Positions 60,656 to 64,000 of a stretch of 64,000 bases of DNA are shown here, one piece after another. The notes beneath the pieces are model-generated. The model saw only the letters and a program-made list of their open reading frames with translations. It ran no database searches and was not told the DNA's origin. The translations under genes were made by a program, and so were the position numbers. Positions within the stretch are counted from its first letter, which is position 1, and every line of letters starts with the position of its first letter. This DNA comes from Marinobacter sp. DY40_1A1 (GTDB taxonomy: Bacteria > Pseudomonadota > Gammaproteobacteria > Pseudomonadales > Oleiphilaceae). The stretch covers positions 248,001 through 312,000 of the forward strand of contig NZ_VCHA01000005.1 of NCBI RefSeq assembly GCF_016597815.1, written 5' to 3'.

Positions 60656-60907
60656 ATGAATCATGAAACCGGGCACCAGTCACAATCCGATCCTCGCGAG
60701 GAAAAGTTCATTGTAGACAAGGAGTTGTTGACCGAGGATCAGTTGCTTGGCTTGGCAGAAGAGTACTGTACTCGCTACCATGGTCTAAATGATAACGAAA
60801 ACCCCTTGGCAGAACTGAGCGGCGTGCAGGCGGCAATCAAGAGGGGAGATCTGGTGGTTTGGTTTGATCCGGTAGAGAACACTGCCGGGCTTGGCGTACC
60901 GGAATGA
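60656..60907 (+). CDS. YheU-like (UPF0270) small protein
   Basis: An 83-residue soluble protein. The core from FIVDKELLTEDQLLGLAEEY to the VVWFDPVENTAGL end aligns by eye with E. coli YheU (IPWQDLSPETL..., VLVWSELHETVNI). YheU function is not known. An N-terminal extension of about 15 polar residues is unusual for the family. The ATG has CAGGAG five bases upstream, a strong site. It is divergent from azlC. Confidence 0.65.
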   Translation: MNHETGHQSQSDPREEKFIVDKELLTEDQLLGLAEEYCTRYHGLNDNENPLAELSGVQAAIKRGDLVVWFDPVENTAGLGVPE

Positions 60908-61005
60908 GTGCTCAACCTCGAAGAGTATTTCGGTTTGCACCTACCCGGGGGCGACCGTAACCGGTACAATCGCGCAGTTCTTTGAAGCGGTTTGCGAGGT
61001 GAAAT

Positions 61006-61665
61006 TTGATCAGGGTATTGGTTGTAGATGACCATGAGCTGGTTCGTTCCGGGATAACCCGGATGCTCGCGGACAATCCCGATATTGATGTTATTGGTCA
61101 ATCTCCATCCGGAGAAGACGCCATAGAATTCGTGCGTAAAGAGCGCCCGGATATCGTATTGATGGATATCCGGATGCCTGGCATTGGCGGCCTGGAAGCT
61201 ACCAGGCGCATCCTGCGAATCGATGACACTATTCGTGTGATCGTGGTAACCGCCTGTGCCGACGACCCTTATCCAGCTCGCGTAATGCAAAGCGGAGCCT
61301 CCGCTTACATCACCAAAGGTGCGGATATCCGGGAAATGGTTCGTGCCATTCGTATGGCCCATTCGGGCCAGCGCTATATCAGCCCCGAAATAGCTCAGAA
61401 AATGGCCCTCAAACAGCTGGGTGGCGACAAGGAAGAGGAAGGCGAGCTATCCATGTTTGATCGCCTGTCTGAGCGCGAGATGCAGATAGCCATGATGGTA
61501 GTGGACTGCCAGAAAGTGCAGGACATTTCAGACAAACTCTGCCTTAGCCCGAAAACTGTTAACAGCTATCGTTACCGGATTTTCGAAAAGCTGGAGATCT
61601 CCAGCGACGTTGAGTTGGCCCTGATGGCAGTACGGCTCGGGTTGCTCGATGCCCACAAGGTCTGA
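61006..61665 (+). CDS. gacA: Two-component response regulator GacA/UvrY
   Basis: A 219-residue FixJ/NarL-type regulator. The receiver domain has D8/D9 and the phosphorylated D54 (LMDIRMP). The C-terminal LuxR-type helix-turn-helix is at about residues 150-212 (LSEREMQIAMMVV, LCLSPKTVNSYRYRIFEKL). In Pseudomonas GacA activates the small RNAs that titrate RsmA. The start is TTG 61006, with GAGGTGAAAT just before. It overlaps uvrC by 17 bases. The classic gacA-uvrC-pgsA order supports the name. Confidence 0.94.
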   Translation: MIRVLVVDDHELVRSGITRMLADNPDIDVIGQSPSGEDAIEFVRKERPDIVLMDIRMPGIGGLEATRRILRIDDTIRVIVVTACADDPYPARVMQSGASAYITKGADIREMVRAIRMAHSGQRYISPEIAQKMALKQLGGDKEEEGELSMFDRLSEREMQIAMMVVDCQKVQDISDKLCLSPKTVNSYRYRIFEKLEISSDVELALMAVRLGLLDAHKV

Positions 61666-63511
61666 TTCCACCGGTGAAAGCAGCGAGGGGTTTGACAGCA
61701 AGCACTTCCTGAAACAGCTAACCGAGCGACCTGGCGTCTACCGAATGTACGACGACGGTGGCTCGGTGCTGTATGTGGGTAAGGCCGGAAATCTGAAGAA
61801 GCGGGTCAGCAGCTATTTTCGGAAGACTGGCCTGGCGCCCAAAACGGAAGCCCTGGTCGCAAAGATTGCCTCCATTGAAGTCACTATTACCGGAAGTGAG
61901 ACAGAAGCTCTACTGTTAGAGCAGAACCTGATCAAGTCTCTGCGCCCGCCATACAACATCCTGCTTCGGGATGATAAATCCTACCCCTACATTTACGTGT
62001 CTGCCCACAGTGATTATCCCTCGCTGACCTTTCGGCGTGGGCGCACCAAAAAGGGTGGAGGCACCTGGTATGGGCCGTTTCCGAGCTCGGGTGCCGTCAA
62101 GGAAAGTCTTAATGTATTGCAGAAGGTCTTCCGGATAAGATCCTGTAGTGAAAGCTATTTTCAGAACAGATCGCGCCCCTGTCTGCAGTATCAGATCAAT
62201 CGATGTACGGCGCCGTGCGTTGGATATATTTCGCCAGAGGACTACCTCCAGGATATCCGCCACGCCACTATGTTTCTCGAAGGCAAGAACCCCGCCATTA
62301 TTCGTGACCTGATGGATGCCATGGAAAAGGCTGCCAAAAACCTCGAGTTTGAAAAGGCCGCTGCCTACCGTGACCAGATCAATCATCTGCGTCATGTACA
62401 GGAACAGCAGTCGGTGGATGGCGAAGGCGGGGATGCGGATGTGGTTGCCATTGCGCAGGATGCCGGTGTTGTGTGTATCGTGGTCATTATTGTGCGTGGT
62501 GGCAGGGTTTTGGGAACCAAGGATTACTTTCCCCGCTATTCTCTTGAGCAATCAGAAGGCGAGTTGTTAAGTGCGTTTCTGGGCCAGTACTACTTCGGTG
62601 GCAACACGCGCCGCGAGATTCCAAAAGATGTGCTGGTTCCGGTTGATGTTGACGGCCAGGAGTTGCTCGCTCAGGCGCTTTCTGATGCAGCCAATCGGGA
62701 AACCCGCATTCGTGGTAATGTTCGCGGGGAGCGGCGGCGCTGGCTGGAGTTGGCGATGACCAATGCCCGGCAAACACTGCTTACCCATATCGCCAGCAAG
62801 GAAACCGTTTATCGTCGTTTGCTGGCCCTGCGAGACATGCTGGAGCTGGCGGAAACGCCTTCGCGGATGGAGTGTTTTGATATTAGCCACAGCCACGGCG
62901 AAAACACCGTCGCATCCTGTGTTGTTTTCGATGAGAATGGTCCCCTTAAAAGTGATTACCGACTGTATAATATCGAGGGCGTGAAGGCAGGAGACGATTA
63001 CGATGCCATGCGCCAGGTTCTGACTCGACGGTACCGCCGAATGGTTGCAGGTGAGGGCAAGCGCCCGGACCTTGTGTTTATTGATGGCGGTAAGGGGCAA
63101 TTGAATATTGCCCGGGAAGTATTTGATGAACTTGGGGTTTCTGATATTCCCCTTATTGGCGTGGCCAAGGGTGTTACCCGGCGCGCAGGTATGGAGCAGT
63201 TGATCGATGCGATGACCGGTGACGTGTTTCGTGTGCCTGCTGATTCACCGGCTTTGCATTTGATTCAGCACATCCGGGATGAATCTCACCGCTTCGCCAT
63301 CAGCGGACACAGGGCAGGACGCGATAAAAAGCGCCGCCAGTCTACACTTGAAGGTATTGAAGGGGTTGGTCCCAAAAGGCGCCGGGAGCTGATTCGTTAT
63401 TTTGGTGGAATACAGGAACTTCGCAAAGCCAGTGTAGACGAGATGGCCAAGGTTCAGGGCATCAGTAAATCACTGGCTGAAAACATATACGCAGCATTGC
63501 ATGATGAGTAA
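61649..63511 (+). CDS. uvrC: Excinuclease ABC subunit C
   Basis: A 620-residue UvrC that makes both incisions in nucleotide-excision repair. Its N-terminal GIY-YIG nuclease domain has GVYRMYD and LYVGKAGNLKKRV. The UVR domain that binds UvrB follows (about residues 205-240), then the RNase H-like domain (ECFDISHSHGE...) and two C-terminal HhH motifs (GIEGVGPKRR, VQGISKSLAE). It overlaps gacA by 17 bases and pgsA by about 8. Confidence 0.97.
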   Translation: MPTRSDSTGESSEGFDSKHFLKQLTERPGVYRMYDDGGSVLYVGKAGNLKKRVSSYFRKTGLAPKTEALVAKIASIEVTITGSETEALLLEQNLIKSLRPPYNILLRDDKSYPYIYVSAHSDYPSLTFRRGRTKKGGGTWYGPFPSSGAVKESLNVLQKVFRIRSCSESYFQNRSRPCLQYQINRCTAPCVGYISPEDYLQDIRHATMFLEGKNPAIIRDLMDAMEKAAKNLEFEKAAAYRDQINHLRHVQEQQSVDGEGGDADVVAIAQDAGVVCIVVIIVRGGRVLGTKDYFPRYSLEQSEGELLSAFLGQYYFGGNTRREIPKDVLVPVDVDGQELLAQALSDAANRETRIRGNVRGERRRWLELAMTNARQTLLTHIASKETVYRRLLALRDMLELAETPSRMECFDISHSHGENTVASCVVFDENGPLKSDYRLYNIEGVKAGDDYDAMRQVLTRRYRRMVAGEGKRPDLVFIDGGKGQLNIAREVFDELGVSDIPLIGVAKGVTRRAGMEQLIDAMTGDVFRVPADSPALHLIQHIRDESHRFAISGHRAGRDKKRRQSTLEGIEGVGPKRRRELIRYFGGIQELRKASVDEMAKVQGISKSLAENIYAALHDE

Positions 63512-64000
63512 CAACCGTATGAACTTACCAAACCTGCTCACACTCTCCCGCATCATTATGATTCCGGTCTTTGTGGCGGTGTTCTATCTCCCCATGCACT
63601 GGAGTTATATGGCAAGTGCGGCGATTTTTGGGCTGGCGGCGGCAACGGACTGGCTGGATGGCTATCTGGCTCGCAAGCTTGACCAGAGCACACCGTTCGG
63701 GGCTTTTCTCGACCCGGTTGCTGATAAATTGATGGTGGCTGTGGCTCTGGCGATGTTGATTCAGGAATACTCGGCAATTCTACTGACCATTCCAGCCACT
63801 GTAATTATCTGCCGTGAAATCGTGATTTCCGCATTGCGGGAATGGATGGCTGAAATCGGCAGCCGGGCAAGTGTTGCCGTGTCTTACATCGGTAAGATTA
63901 AAACCACCGCGCAGATGGCGTCGATTGTGGGCTTGCTGGCGTTTCCCCCCGGCCAACTTCTATCCGAAATTGCCGTGGGGTTATTGTATATTGCCGCCAT
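63504..64000 (+). CDS. pgsA: Phosphatidylglycerophosphate synthase, C-terminus cut by window edge
   Basis: A CDP-alcohol phosphatidyltransferase that makes phosphatidylglycerophosphate at the inner membrane. It is read from ATG 63504 (ATG 63519 in frame is an alternative start) to the edge of the window. The family signature D-G-x2-A-R-x8-G-x3-D-x3-D is present in the DWLDGYLARK...GAFLDPVADKLM stretch. About four helices are in view. It overlaps the uvrC stop, suggesting co-transcription with gacA-uvrC. Confidence 0.93.
   Translation, partial: MSNNRMNLPNLLTLSRIIMIPVFVAVFYLPMHWSYMASAAIFGLAAATDWLDGYLARKLDQSTPFGAFLDPVADKLMVAVALAMLIQEYSAILLTIPATVIICREIVISALREWMAEIGSRASVAVSYIGKIKTTAQMASIVGLLAFPPGQLLSEIAVGLLYIAA

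Overview
The window is chromosomal DNA of a free-living, motile gammaproteobacterium. Gene order and protein character point to Marinobacter or a close relative in the Pseudomonas-like gammaproteobacteria. Supporting signs are the gltA / sdhCDAB-sucAB-lpd-sucCD block, gntR-smc-zipA-ligA, trpS-scpA-scpB-rluB, flgN-flgM-flgA / cheV-cheR, gacA-uvrC-pgsA, and fadBA for fatty-acid use. This assignment is inference; no database search was possible. Most of the window is housekeeping DNA. I saw no insertion sequence, prophage, CRISPR array or rRNA gene.

Layout. 1-8.9 kb: a membrane GGDEF/EAL protein cut by the window edge, a 51-residue membrane protein behind a textbook ANR/FNR promoter, tRNA-Glu, a TIGR01777 epimerase with a CbiX/SirB-like chelatase, a DUF924 gene with a stop at codon 4, tRNA-Gly, MOSC protein and uup, a universal stress protein and an unrecognised secreted protein. 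9-16.6 kb: fadBA, topA, and a 3-hydroxyisobutyrate dehydrogenase-type gene broken by TAG. 16.7-29.8 kb: the TCA-cycle supercluster, with gltA divergent from sdhCDAB-sucAB-lpd-sucCD. 29.9-33.7 kb: trpS-scpAB-rluB. 33.7-42.4 kb: a soluble diguanylate cyclase, then gntR-smc-zipA-ligA. 42.5-48.5 kb: a large surface lipoprotein, a CBS protein, an mnmC with a strongly degenerated methyltransferase half, and a periplasmic cyclophilin. 48.7-53.2 kb: a stand-alone MshEN-type putative c-di-GMP receptor tail-to-tail with flgN-flgM-flgA, then cheV-cheR. 53.2-61 kb: an accessory stretch with MFS, cupin, isochorismatase-like, tRNA-Ser, LysR/VOC pair, DUF938, AEC transporter, DUF1330, AzlCD and YheU-like genes. 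61-64 kb: gacA-uvrC-pgsA, with pgsA cut by the edge.

How the parts work together. fadBA delivers acetyl-CoA, which the adjacent TCA genes oxidise. sdh and suc probably share a strong sigma-70 promoter at 18252-18280, and gltA has its own promoter facing the other way. The flagellar anti-sigma gene flgM and the chemotaxis pair cheVR each carry a recognisable sigma-28 promoter with the same -10 octamer. Two diguanylate cyclases and a predicted c-di-GMP receptor beside flgMN suggest second-messenger control of motility or attachment.

The most interesting item is the 247-residue protein at 48757-49500. It has a perfectly spaced 24-5-24 residue MshEN motif but no secretion ATPase. In Pseudomonas the PilZ brake gene flgZ lies beside flgMN. 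Next most interesting are the decayed MnmC methyltransferase half, three genes with start or stop lesions (DUF924, the dehydrogenase, scpA), and the ANR-driven mini membrane protein.
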